Counted from the stretch's first letter, positions 1 to 7,953 are shown. The stretch is DNA of 21,274 nt from JANQIV01 sp050117315 (GCA_050117315.1 JASFMY010000124.1:1-21274), one strand, 5' to 3'. Translations and numbers: made by a program. The notes: generated by a model not told the origin, from the letters alone.

Positions 1-64
1 GTATTAAATCCCCATAGAATAAGGAGATGGTTTCGCACAACAGAATTTTATCTGTAAATGACAT
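1..64 (-). CDS. Partial ORF running off the left edge (N-terminus only)
   Basis: On the minus strand an ATG at 64-62 opens a frame with no stop through base 1, giving 21 codons that begin MSFTDKILLC. It starts only 9 nt after the stop of the HEXXH gene (74-76), the spacing expected of the next gene in the same operon. Too little is visible to recognise a family, and 21 open codons in AT-rich DNA can occur by chance. The case rests on spacing and strand. If real, it is the third gene of the cassette and may define its function. Confidence 0.45.
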   Translation of the reverse strand, partial: MSFTDKILLCETISLFYGDLI

Positions 65-73
65 AATATAGCT

Positions 74-1984
74 TTATCCGCCTTTATATTTTTTTCTCAT
101 TTCCAGATAAAATTCTTTAAAGTTATATAGAATCCAAAGTGAATTTGTTAGTTTAGAGCTTTTTGATTGAGAATACTTTTTGATAAACTTAATAGGATTA
201 CTAATTTTGTAATCATTGAACTCACTGATTCTATGGTTATTTTTCCAACTTTTTTCACCGTATTTTTCTTTATAGACATTAGTTATTACAGTATCAGAAT
301 ATAAGAAAGTCTTAAATATTTTTATTAAAGGTAAACGAGAAAGAAACTTATTTTTTATTTCATCACTGTTATCAGAAATATATTTTATTGCAAAATCTAT
401 ATATTGATATTTTTTTTTCTCCTTTTTCAAAGTTTCTAGAGTCTCTAGAAATTGATTTTTACAGATTTCATAAAGGTCATGGTATTCTTCAATGTAAAGA
501 AATTTAAATGATATTGCACAGATACTTCTAATTATATAATCTGGAATTCTAGTTTTGATTTTGGGAATTACGCTCCAAGTAATCCATAGCTCTTTCAAAT
601 AAATCTCTATATTTTGGTGATAGAAATAAACAAAGTCAAAAATATGAGTAATTAGTTCTTCAATTTTTCGTTGCCTCTCGGTTAATATGTCAATGAATTG
701 TTCAAAATCTATACTCGCGTCATCAGGATACGTGTCATTTTCCTCCACCTCAATGTTTAAAATAGTATTAAAAAAATATTTTTGAATAGATTCAAGAAGG
801 TTTTTAGGTTTTCTATTCTGCTTGTAAAGGTCGAAATGATCCTCACTTAATTCTTTGCCATTCTGTGAGTGAAGAACAGATAAAATTGCTTTGACAATAT
901 TATGGCTAATTTCATGAGTGATTGTTAAAAGACTCCATTGTAGAGTATTGCAAGAACTAATTGACTCTAGTGGTGCTGAAAGAGTATTTATGTATGATTT
1001 GAAACCATCTCTACCACTAAAATAAGTTATTAATGGGACTATTTCATCTTTACTAGTTTTTGAATTTTTTATAAAGTCATTTAAATGTTCTTCTTTCCAG
1101 TAATCATCATCGGGTTGGATAACACTAATATCAATTGGATTTAGACTATATAATTGTTCATCCAAAAGTTCGTTTAGTCTTAATTCTCCAATTTTCTTTT
1201 GTACGAATCTTCTTATGTTAATTAATGCTATGTTTGCAATTCCAATACCTAAGAGAGAATTGGACCAGAAATGGCACTCTGTTATCCTCACCGGTGAAAT
1301 ACCTGAAAAGGTTTGAGAAGAAAATCTAGAAAGCCCAGCATTTATGTTTGTAATTTCGGCCAAATCATCATATACTGAATTCTCAGTGCAATTATTTATC
1401 TTAGCAGAAATATGGTCGTGAATTACTTCAAGGTCACTTATGATTTCTGGATAAAATAATTTTGATCTTTCATAAAGTATTTTGATAATCGAATTGTACT
1501 CGTCAATAACATTTTGTAATTCGTTTTGCTTAGTTTTGATGCAATGAACAGAATTTTTTGAATTTTTATTATAATTACTTTTGTATTTAGCTTCAATAAT
1601 CTTGTTAGCTTTTAGTTCCCAAACCTCATAATTTTTTTTGATTTTATTTAACCATTGTTTAATATTATTAGTTCTTCTAACATCACTAACTAAGATAACG
1701 ATATTAAATATGCCTAATGTAAGCCAAATCTTTTCTTTGCTTAACTTATTAAAATCAATATCAGTAGGTTTAAGATTATTTACAAAAATTAAAGTCGATC
1801 TATTTTTTAACTCAACCGAATTTTTGGCATCCTCGAATAATGGAAAAATTGGAGAAATTCTTGAGCCAAAGTTGGAACTTTCAATTGCTTCATCAATTGA
1901 TTCAAAGAAATCAATATTAGAAAGGTTGAAATTTCCTACATTTAATGTGAGCGCAATATATCCATATTTATTTGGGAAATTCAA
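74..1984 (-). CDS. Unrecognised 636-aa protein with HEXXH metallopeptidase motif
   Basis: I do not recognise this family. The clearest motif is THEISH, with H357-E358-I359-S360-H361 (bases 902-916), matching the HEXXH zinc-binding and catalytic motif of gluzincin or metzincin-like peptidases. A possible third zinc ligand lies in the IEELITHIFDFVYFY segment (E442/E443 or H447), about 80 residues later; this is inference. No signal peptide or clear membrane segment is seen, so it is probably cytoplasmic. The N-terminal 130 residues look like a mixed alpha/beta domain, and the C-terminal 200 are helical and lysine-rich. The start is TTG at 1984: an in-frame TAA lies two codons upstream, and no other Met occurs before the last ten residues. 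It follows the 68-codon ORF by 14 nt. Base composition is visibly more AT-rich than purL next door, suggesting acquired DNA. Genuine coding is likely; a peptidase role is plausible but unproven. Confidence 0.8.
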   Translation of the reverse strand: MNFPNKYGYIALTLNVGNFNLSNIDFFESIDEAIESSNFGSRISPIFPLFEDAKNSVELKNRSTLIFVNNLKPTDIDFNKLSKEKIWLTLGIFNIVILVSDVRRTNNIKQWLNKIKKNYEVWELKANKIIEAKYKSNYNKNSKNSVHCIKTKQNELQNVIDEYNSIIKILYERSKLFYPEIISDLEVIHDHISAKINNCTENSVYDDLAEITNINAGLSRFSSQTFSGISPVRITECHFWSNSLLGIGIANIALINIRRFVQKKIGELRLNELLDEQLYSLNPIDISVIQPDDDYWKEEHLNDFIKNSKTSKDEIVPLITYFSGRDGFKSYINTLSAPLESISSCNTLQWSLLTITHEISHNIVKAILSVLHSQNGKELSEDHFDLYKQNRKPKNLLESIQKYFFNTILNIEVEENDTYPDDASIDFEQFIDILTERQRKIEELITHIFDFVYFYHQNIEIYLKELWITWSVIPKIKTRIPDYIIRSICAISFKFLYIEEYHDLYEICKNQFLETLETLKKEKKKYQYIDFAIKYISDNSDEIKNKFLSRLPLIKIFKTFLYSDTVITNVYKEKYGEKSWKNNHRISEFNDYKISNPIKFIKKYSQSKSSKLTNSLWILYNFKEFYLEMRKKYKGG

Positions 1985-1998
1985 ATTTTAATAGAGTT

Positions 1999-2205
1999 TT
2001 ATTTTGATATTAACACAAATAATTTGGTTTTTGGGTCTCTCTTAAGGTACTTTTTAGACTTCTTACTAATATTATTAAAAGCTTTTTTTGATGTCTCTGC
2101 GGGTCCTTTTAACTCAGATGCTTCATGGTCTAAAAACGAGGAGGGTTTGTCTCCAAATTGACTCATAAATTTAGAAACTTTATCGTAGTATTTCTTAGTA
2201 AGCAT
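1999..2205 (-). CDS. Small lysine-rich hypothetical protein (68 aa)
   Basis: This short ORF begins MLTKKYYDKVSKFMSQ and is rich in Lys, with a conspicuous SKKSKKYLKRDPKTK segment near the C-terminus. It has no membrane segment or recognisable domain. It ends 14 nt before the TTG start of the HEXXH gene, so the two are probably co-transcribed and perhaps translationally coupled. Its start codon lies inside a perfect palindrome, AGCATATGCT (2201-2210), which recurs 160 bp upstream, hinting at control over this start. No clear ribosome-binding site is visible. A regulator, partner or antitoxin-like companion of the HEXXH protein is conceivable, but nothing in the sequence proves it. Confidence 0.5.
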   Translation of the reverse strand: MLTKKYYDKVSKFMSQFGDKPSSFLDHEASELKGPAETSKKAFNNISKKSKKYLKRDPKTKLFVLISK

Positions 2206-2210
2206 ATGCT
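2201..2210. repeat. 10-bp palindrome AGCATATGCT, copy 1
   Basis: A perfect 10-bp palindrome (12 bp if the flanking A/T pair, 2200-2211, is counted). It overlaps the ATG start (2205-2203) of the minus-strand 68-codon ORF. An identical copy lies at 2361-2370. Paired identical palindromes upstream of an accessory cassette are the usual look of operator sites for a dimeric repressor; that role is inferred. Confidence 0.4.
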
Positions 2211-2360
2211 TTATATTTTTTTAACAAATAAATAAATTGCGTTATTTTTAATATAAAATAATTTATCTTATTAGACTTCTAAAAATACGGTCGATTTTGA
2301 AAAATGTCAATAATATTTTAGAACCCATTTCAATGTGATCGCGTGTTTTAGGATAAAACT

Positions 2361-2370
2361 AGCATATGCT
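2361..2370. repeat. 10-bp palindrome AGCATATGCT, copy 2
   Basis: Second exact copy of the palindrome at 2201-2210, exactly 160 bp away, in the divergent intergenic region between the 68-codon ORF and purL. It could be an operator for either direction or a chance recurrence in AT-rich DNA. I see nothing else firm in 2206-2469 apart from A/T tracts. Confidence 0.35.
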
Positions 2371-2469
2371 GAAAAAATATTACACAAATATTAAAAAAAA
2401 CAATCAAATTTCAAAACACTTTTCTTTTCATTATATTGACTCTCTTATTTGAACAAACATGTGACTAAA

Positions 2470-4692
2470 ATGAAAGAACCTGAAGTAAACTTAGAACTCG
2501 CGATAGAACACGGATTAACCGAAGAAGAATTTAATAAAATCTGCGGAATTTTGGGCAGAACACCGAATTTCACTGAGCTTGGTGTTTTCAGTGTAATGTG
2601 GAGTGAACACTGCAGTTATAAAAATTCAATTGCTCAATTAAAAACTTTGCCGAGAGAAGGCGGAAGGCTGCTGGTCGGCGCAGGCGAAGAAAACGCAGGA
2701 CTTGTTGATATCGGTGAAGGACTTGCAATTGCATTTAAAATAGAAAGTCATAATCACCCGTCCGCTGTTGAGCCTTACCAGGGTGCGGCTACGGGTGTCG
2801 GCGGTATTTTAAGAGATATCTTTACAATGGGTGCTCGTCCTATTGCATCATTAAATTCACTTAGGTTCGGAACACTTGACGATGCTCGCACAAAGTACTT
2901 ATTTAAGGGTGTTGTAAAAGGAATCGGCGATTACGGCAACTGTTTCGGCGTCCCGACAGTGGCAGGTGAAGTTTTTTTTGATGAGTCATATAAAGGCAAT
3001 CCGCTTGTAAATGCGATGGCAGTTGGAATTGTAAAGCAAGATAAAACTGCTTCTGCGATTGCAAAGGGTGAAGGCAACCCCGTAATGATAGTAGGTTCAT
3101 CGACGGGAAGGGACGGTATTCACGGCGCAACATTCGCATCCGAAGAAATCTCCGAAAAAAGCGAAGCCAAAAGACCCTCTGTTCAGGTTGGCGACCCTTT
3201 TACCGAAAAGCTTTTGTTAGAAGCTACACTTGAAATTATTAATGAAGATTTGATTGTGGGGATACAGGACATGGGAGCAGCCGGAATCTCTTGTTCAACT
3301 TCCGAGATGAGTGAAAAGGGTAATGCCGGGATGGATATTGATCTTACCAAAGTACCTTTACGTGAGGAAGGAATGAGCGCTTATGAAATAATGCTTTCCG
3401 AAAGCCAGGAAAGAATGCTTGTTGTCGGGAAAAAAGGAAAAGAAGAGAGAATAAAAGAAATATTTGAAAAATGGGATTTGAACTGTGTTGAAATTGGCAC
3501 AGTAAAGAATGACGGAATTCTGAACATAAAATATAATGGTGAACAAAAGGCTTCACTTCCTGCATGGGATCTGGTATTAGGCGGCGGAGCCCCGGTTTAC
3601 CGGAGAGATACCAAAAAGCCTGATTACCTTGCGAAGAAGTGGGGTTTTGATTTTAATTCATTGCCCGAACCCGACTGTATTTCTACGGCGTTTGAAAAAG
3701 TTTTTGCTTCTTTAAATATTGTTTCAAAACAGTGGGTTTATGAACAGTACGATTCAACTATAGGAACAAATACTGTGGTTGGTCCCGGCTGTGATTCTGC
3801 AGTAATTAGAATTAAAGATACTGTAAAAGCAATAGCAATGAAAACAGACTGCAACTCGAGGTACGTATACCTAAATCCGAGAGAAGGTGCAAAAATAGCC
3901 GTGGCCGAATCAGCAAGAAATATTGTCTGCTCGGGCGGACATCCGCTGGCTATTACTAACTGTCTTAACTTTGGAAATCCTTATAAACCCGAAGTCTACT
4001 GGGTATTTAAAGAAGCAATAGCAGGAATGGGCGAAGCATGCAGGTTCTTTAATACCTCTGTAACGGGTGGGAACGTAAGTTTTTATAATGAAAGTCCGGA
4101 TGCTGCTGTTTATCCAACGCCGGTAATTGGAATGGTAGGTTATATTGATAACATTGATTTTATTACTACATCTTACTTTAAAAATGAAGGCGACTTAATT
4201 TATCTTTTAGGTGAAGATTACGAAGAACTTGGCGGAAGCGAATATGCTAAAATTATTCATGGAGTTGTAGAAGGCAACTGTCCAAAGATTGACCTTCAGG
4301 CGGAAAAAGATTTACAAAAATTGGTTCTTCAACTAATAGAAAATAACCTGCTTAATTCTGCCCATGATGTTGCCGAAGGAGGAATTATTTGTTCAATGGC
4401 CGAGTGCTGTATAATTGATAAAGAAAACCCTATAGGTGCAGACGTTCATATTCCTGTTAAAACGAGGGATGATTTTTCATTGTTTTCCGAATCGCAGTCA
4501 AGAATAATTGTTTCAATATCTCCGGATAAGAAAGAGAGATTTGAAAACTATGCATCAAAAAGTTTTGTGCCTTATCAAATGATGGGGACTGTTGGAGGTA
4601 ATAGTTTAAAAGTAAATTCCCAGTATGATATTGGCCTGGAGAAATTGAAATCTATTTACTATGATACTATTTCCAATATTATGAACGATTAG
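2470..4692 (+). CDS. purL: Phosphoribosylformylglycinamidine synthase subunit PurL
   Basis: PurL catalyses ATP-dependent conversion of FGAR to FGAM in purine synthesis, using ammonia supplied by PurQ with PurS in the three-subunit (Bacillus-type) enzyme. At about 740 aa it matches the small PurL rather than the 1,300-aa fused form, so PurS and PurQ must be encoded elsewhere. Family motifs are clear: SVMWSEHCSYKNS (residues 41-53), ESHNHPSAVEPYQGAATG (92-109) followed by GGILRDIFTMGARP, and later VGIQDMGAAGISCSTSEM and AHDVAEGG. I chose ATG 2470, which gives the usual short N-terminus (MKEPEVNLELAIEHGLTEEEF). In-frame TTG 2449 and GTG 2461 are alternatives. YihY follows 11 nt downstream. No frame damage is seen. 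Confidence 0.97.
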   Translation: MKEPEVNLELAIEHGLTEEEFNKICGILGRTPNFTELGVFSVMWSEHCSYKNSIAQLKTLPREGGRLLVGAGEENAGLVDIGEGLAIAFKIESHNHPSAVEPYQGAATGVGGILRDIFTMGARPIASLNSLRFGTLDDARTKYLFKGVVKGIGDYGNCFGVPTVAGEVFFDESYKGNPLVNAMAVGIVKQDKTASAIAKGEGNPVMIVGSSTGRDGIHGATFASEEISEKSEAKRPSVQVGDPFTEKLLLEATLEIINEDLIVGIQDMGAAGISCSTSEMSEKGNAGMDIDLTKVPLREEGMSAYEIMLSESQERMLVVGKKGKEERIKEIFEKWDLNCVEIGTVKNDGILNIKYNGEQKASLPAWDLVLGGGAPVYRRDTKKPDYLAKKWGFDFNSLPEPDCISTAFEKVFASLNIVSKQWVYEQYDSTIGTNTVVGPGCDSAVIRIKDTVKAIAMKTDCNSRYVYLNPREGAKIAVAESARNIVCSGGHPLAITNCLNFGNPYKPEVYWVFKEAIAGMGEACRFFNTSVTGGNVSFYNESPDAAVYPTPVIGMVGYIDNIDFITTSYFKNEGDLIYLLGEDYEELGGSEYAKIIHGVVEGNCPKIDLQAEKDLQKLVLQLIENNLLNSAHDVAEGGIICSMAECCIIDKENPIGADVHIPVKTRDDFSLFSESQSRIIVSISPDKKERFENYASKSFVPYQMMGTVGGNSLKVNSQYDIGLEKLKSIYYDTISNIMND

Positions 4693-4703
4693 AATCAATT
4701 CTA

Positions 4704-5588
4704 ATGAAAAGTAAACTGATCGGCAGAGTAAAAGATTTTTACAAATATTATTTAGTAAAATTATTCAAGAGAATCGACGAACATCATTTATTCCTTTCTG
4801 CGGGAGCACTGGCTTATACACTGCTCCTCAGTCTTATTCCAATCATAATGATAACATTTTCAATTTTCGGAACTGTTGTAAATGTGGACGCATTCCAAAA
4901 TCAAATTGCTGCTTTCATTAAAGATATAATACCTTACCCTGATGCTGCCGAGTACTTAAATCATGTTATACTAACAAGGATACCCGATGTAATTCAATAC
5001 AAAACTTTTGCGGCTTATTCCGGTTCCATAGCGCTGTTTTTTACTGCAACATGGTTCTTCGGAATGTTGAGGTCGGTGTTGAATAATATTTTTCATGTAA
5101 AGGATGAAGTAGGATTGTTACTGGGATTCTTAAGGGATATCGGCATGGTGATTTTAATAATCATTTTTATAATTCTTTCAACATTTGCACTGCCGTCTAT
5201 AAGTGTGTTTATAAAATCCGCTGCTCAAATTGAAATTCTAAAGCGTTATGAAATCAGTTATCTGCTTCAATCATTAGTATCGTTGGTATCGTTTGTTGTT
5301 ATCTTTTTTTTGTTTTTTTTATTTTATTATTTAATACCTTACGAGAAATTAGGCACCAAGGTTCCGATGGTTGCGGCTTTCTGGGCAACCGTATTATGGA
5401 CATTCGCTAAAACCCTTTTCGGTATTTATGTTTCAGATTTTCTTTCGGCAAGCAATATTTACGGCGCGTTTATTTTGATAATTGTTGTTGCATTCTGGAT
5501 TTTTTATTCGTCAATTTTATTTTTAGTAGGAGCTGAGATCGGCCAGCTTTATAGAGAAAGAATAGAAATGAAATCAAAAAATATTTGA
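4704..5588 (+). CDS. YihY/BrkB family inner-membrane protein
   Basis: A 294-aa polytopic membrane protein of the YihY/UPF0761 (virulence factor BrkB) family; the family's molecular function is not firmly established. Evidence is the SAGALAYTLLLSLIP segment at residues 32-46 that begins the first membrane span, about six hydrophobic spans in all, and the C-terminal signature region YGAFILIIVVAFWIFYSS (253-270) followed by ILFLVGAEIGQLYRE. A long hydrophobic block at about 186-211 contains poly-Phe. The gene starts 11 nt after purL. Its TGA stop overlaps the ATG of a 35-codon ORF that leads into the nuclease gene. A shared transcript with purL is likely from spacing. Confidence 0.92.
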   Translation: MKSKLIGRVKDFYKYYLVKLFKRIDEHHLFLSAGALAYTLLLSLIPIIMITFSIFGTVVNVDAFQNQIAAFIKDIIPYPDAAEYLNHVILTRIPDVIQYKTFAAYSGSIALFFTATWFFGMLRSVLNNIFHVKDEVGLLLGFLRDIGMVILIIIFIILSTFALPSISVFIKSAAQIEILKRYEISYLLQSLVSLVSFVVIFFLFFLFYYLIPYEKLGTKVPMVAAFWATVLWTFAKTLFGIYVSDFLSASNIYGAFILIIVVAFWIFYSSILFLVGAEIGQLYRERIEMKSKNI

Positions 5589-5695
5589 TGAAATTAAAAT
5601 TATACCTACAATACTTTTCATTAGATTGGAAAACATTAACCCTGCGAAGAACACAGAATATGCTTATTAATATTAGAAATAATTCCGATGATTAA
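5588..5695 (+). CDS. Possible 35-codon bridging ORF between yihY-like and nuclease genes
   Basis: An ATG overlaps the preceding stop in the classic ATGA arrangement. The frame stays open for 35 codons (beginning MKLKLYLQYFSLDWK) and stops at 5693-5695, just past the start codon of the nuclease gene at 5688. Such an ORF could carry ribosomes from one gene to the next, giving translational coupling, or could encode a leaderless micropeptide. It has no recognisable domain and no ribosome-binding site apart from the overlap. It could equally be chance, since the interval is only about 100 bp. Confidence 0.25.
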   Translation: MKLKLYLQYFSLDWKTLTLRRTQNMLINIRNNSDD

Positions 5696-7055
5696 GTTTA
5701 TTCCCCTTGGCGGAGCTGATGAAATAGGGGCAAGCTGCTACTATTTGAATATTTTTGGTACCGGAATATTACTTGACTCAGGTATCCATCCCCGTAAAAT
5801 AGGCAAAGAAGCAATTCCGGATTTTGATGTTGTCAGCAACGAACCTTTGGATTTTGTTTTGTTAACTCATGCACATCAAGACCATATAGGTTCACTTCCT
5901 TACCTAATTAAGAAATATCCGCATGTAAAAGTTTATACGACGCCGCAGACAGTCCAGATTGCAGATATCACTTTGCATAATGCCGTACGGATATTAAGTA
6001 AAAGGCTGACGGAAGAAGATGCAATAGAAGTATATAACCATGATGAAATAGATTTGCTTCTTAGATTCATTCATGACGTACCTTATAACGAAACTATTGC
6101 ATTAAGGGGATTAAAGCACAACTGTGATGAAGATATAAAAATTACGTTTTATGATGCCGGTCATATTTTGGGGTCGGCATCAATATTACTTGAAATTAAT
6201 AACCAAAAAATTTTTTATACCGGTGATATAAATTTAAACTCGCAGTCAATTATTAATGGCGCCGAATTACCCGGTGAGAAAATTGATATTTTAATAACTG
6301 AGTGCACGTACGGGGCAACAGATTCAAAAAAATTAGGGACGTGGCATTCCGAAAAAAATAGATTTGCAAAAGAAGCAAACAAAGTCTTATCAAAAGGAGG
6401 ATCAATACTGATTCCTGTATTTGCGCTCGGCAAAACCCAGGAAATGTTGTCTGTTATTGATGATTTGATAAATTCAGGTAAATTGACAGACAGCTATATT
6501 TATACCGGCGGGATAGGGAAACTAATTTCCAACGTTTATGACGATAACAGGTATTTAATTAAAAGGGACAAGAAAAATTTTGAGATTAAAAATATTTCCC
6601 AAATTAATTTTATGACTATTTCTGATTTAAACTACTTCAAAAGGAAACCGGGAATAGTGCTTGCATCAAGCGGAATGATGCTGAAAGATACCAGTTCTTT
6701 TAAACTGGCAAAATACTGGTTTACCCAGGAAGATTTTGCCATTTATATAGCCGGTTATATGGATACCGATACACCCGGTTTTACAGTTGAAAATTCAAAG
6801 AAGAATGATAAAATAATTTTTGACGATCCGTTTAATCCTACCGTTATAAAATGCGAAATAAGTAGATTTTATTTTACGGCCCATTCTAAAAGAGAAGAAT
6901 TACTTGGTATTGTCAAAAAGCTTAAACCTGTAAAAGTGATATTGGTTCATGGCGATTCAGACAGCAAATCATGGCTAGGAGCTGAAATATTGAAGAACAA
7001 GTTAACTGAAAAATTATATTCAGCTTCTTTGCAGAAAGAAGTTATCTTATCCTAA
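5688..7055 (+). CDS. Metallo-beta-lactamase / beta-CASP nuclease (RNase J/CPSF-like)
   Basis: A 455-aa beta-CASP protein predicted to be a zinc-dependent RNA-processing exo- or endonuclease. The metallo-beta-lactamase metal-binding motifs appear in order: HAHQDH (61-66), DAGHILGSA (156-164), YTGD (177-180) and a late HGD (421-423). The beta-CASP insert shows TECTYG (204-209), IPVFALGKTQEML (242-254), ASSGMM (326-331) and FTAHSKREELL (396-406). The length is that of the short CPSF73-like bacterial group; it lacks the C-terminal extension of RNase J. The start at 5688 is embedded in the end of the bridging ORF, suggesting coupling to the YihY gene. Substrate and RNA target cannot be read from sequence, so no gene symbol is assigned. 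Confidence 0.93.
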   Translation: MIKFIPLGGADEIGASCYYLNIFGTGILLDSGIHPRKIGKEAIPDFDVVSNEPLDFVLLTHAHQDHIGSLPYLIKKYPHVKVYTTPQTVQIADITLHNAVRILSKRLTEEDAIEVYNHDEIDLLLRFIHDVPYNETIALRGLKHNCDEDIKITFYDAGHILGSASILLEINNQKIFYTGDINLNSQSIINGAELPGEKIDILITECTYGATDSKKLGTWHSEKNRFAKEANKVLSKGGSILIPVFALGKTQEMLSVIDDLINSGKLTDSYIYTGGIGKLISNVYDDNRYLIKRDKKNFEIKNISQINFMTISDLNYFKRKPGIVLASSGMMLKDTSSFKLAKYWFTQEDFAIYIAGYMDTDTPGFTVENSKKNDKIIFDDPFNPTVIKCEISRFYFTAHSKREELLGIVKKLKPVKVILVHGDSDSKSWLGAEILKNKLTEKLYSASLQKEVILS

Positions 7056-7143
7056 AAGTATGTTAAACAATTCCGAATCTTTGAAAGTCTATTGAAATTT
7101 ATTTAAGTTATTAGTCAGACTTCAAAAATTAGGAGATTGAAGT

Positions 7144-7572
7144 ATGATAACGAAATCTCAAATATTAACAGCATTATTCGCCTTTATTTTGATTTTGGGA
7201 TGTCGTCCGGATAACAGTGTTGAACCTGAAACAAATAACCTTATTAATCGTATCGAAGCAAATTCTGTTGAAATTGTTTCACCCACTTATGGTGAAAATT
7301 GGTCACCCGGTTCAACTAATATTATCAAGTGGAGTTTTGCCAATGAAGTTGAAAAGGTGAATATTTTGTTATATAGAAAAAGCGCATTAATACTTGAAAT
7401 TGCTTCTAATATCGAAAATGAGAATGAATTTGAATGGAATATCCCGGGTAATCTTCCTAGATCCCACCATTATAGGGTTTTTGTGGAAGAGTGCGGTTCT
7501 TATTCTATTAATGATTTTAGTGAATATTTCTACATTTTGGAAGAAGAACAAGATAAAATTGATGATCCTTGA
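7144..7572 (+). CDS. Lipoprotein with Kre9/KNH-like Ig-type domain
   Basis: A 142-aa secreted lipoprotein. The N-terminus has a short basic start, a hydrophobic stretch and a lipobox ending ILGC, with Cys20 as the lipidation site. After an acidic linker, residues about 43-130 resemble the Kre9/KNH N-terminal Ig-like domain common in secreted bacterial proteins: an IVSPTYGENWSPGSTNIIKW opening, a central VNILLYRKSALILEIASN strand pair, then FEWNIPGNLPRSHHYRVFV. In larger proteins this domain is usually a repeated accessory module; here it stands alone. An AGGAG ribosome-binding site at 7131-7135 lies 8 nt before the ATG, so the start is firm. It is probably separately transcribed and ends before a plus-strand terminator (7851-7888). 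Role unknown. Confidence 0.85.
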   Translation: MITKSQILTALFAFILILGCRPDNSVEPETNNLINRIEANSVEIVSPTYGENWSPGSTNIIKWSFANEVEKVNILLYRKSALILEIASNIENENEFEWNIPGNLPRSHHYRVFVEECGSYSINDFSEYFYILEEEQDKIDDP

Positions 7573-7761
7573 GAATAAGAAACCCCCCGTTCCCGGAGGG
7601 TTCTCTGCAAGAATATCTCATCTTGCAATTTAGCCAATTGGTCTCGAGAGTCCAGCTAAGGATTACCCGAGTCTAGGCCAAAACCAAAAAAATTATAGTT
7701 TACATCACTAATTAAACTAAATTAAAGTTTATTTCAAGTGAATTGAGATTAAAAATCGGTT

Positions 7762-7787
7762 AAAAAAATACCCGGCTTCCACCGGGT
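7762..7787 (-). terminator. Intrinsic terminator for the FtsX-type permease gene
   Basis: Read on the minus strand this is ACCCGG-TGGAAG-CCGGGT followed by A and seven T residues: a 6-bp GC-rich perfect stem, a 6-nt loop and a U-tract. It lies about 170 bp past the stop of the minus-strand permease gene. Confidence 0.75.
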
Positions 7788-7850
7788 TAGGTTGTTGAAA
7801 AACCAAGTGTTTTTATTTAGTGATTTTTCACATAGTGACTGCTTTGCCGT

Positions 7851-7888
7851 AAATTCCCAAAATCCTAAAGATTTCGGGGATTTTTTTT
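7851..7888 (+). terminator. Intrinsic terminator facing the lipoprotein gene
   Basis: The 5' arm is 7851-7864 and the 3' arm 7870-7883, with a 5-nt loop. The 14-bp stem has one T-G wobble and one mismatch, and is followed by a run of eight T residues. It is suitable for ending plus-strand transcription from the lipoprotein gene. Its 3' arm (7869-7883, AGATTTCGGGGATTT) is identical to the 3' arm of the stem-loop at 13672-13722. Confidence 0.7.
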
Positions 7889-7953
7889 CTAAATATTTAG
7901 ATACTTGACTTAGTCAATAGTCTCTCCCAACTTCTATCGAGTATCTAAGCCAT

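Larger units (their letters stand above)
7573..7953. other. Hairpin-rich intergenic region between convergent genes
   Basis: No gene is supported in this 381-bp interval. Immediately after the lipoprotein stop are three consecutive inverted repeats: arms AACCCCCCG/CGGAGGGTT (7581-7602, one mismatch), TGCAAGA/TCTTGCA (7606-7627, perfect) and TTAGC/GCTAA (7630-7658). These are followed by an A-rich spacer, a minus-strand terminator (7762-7787), a plus-strand terminator (7851-7888), and a nested inverted repeat with outer arms TTAGATACT/AGTATCTAA (7897-7948). The first block does not end in a T-tract, so it is not simply a terminator. I could not match it to a known RNA class. Confidence 0.6.

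Noticed and set aside
1638..1991. 117-codon plus-strand open frame opposite the HEXXH gene
   Set aside because: It is antisense to the well-supported minus-strand gene, has no family features and simply mirrors its AT-rich codons.
7628..7685. tRNA-like sequence after the lipoprotein gene
   Set aside because: No acceptor stem, T-loop GTTCRA or anticodon arm can be laid out; it is only a set of short inverted repeats.
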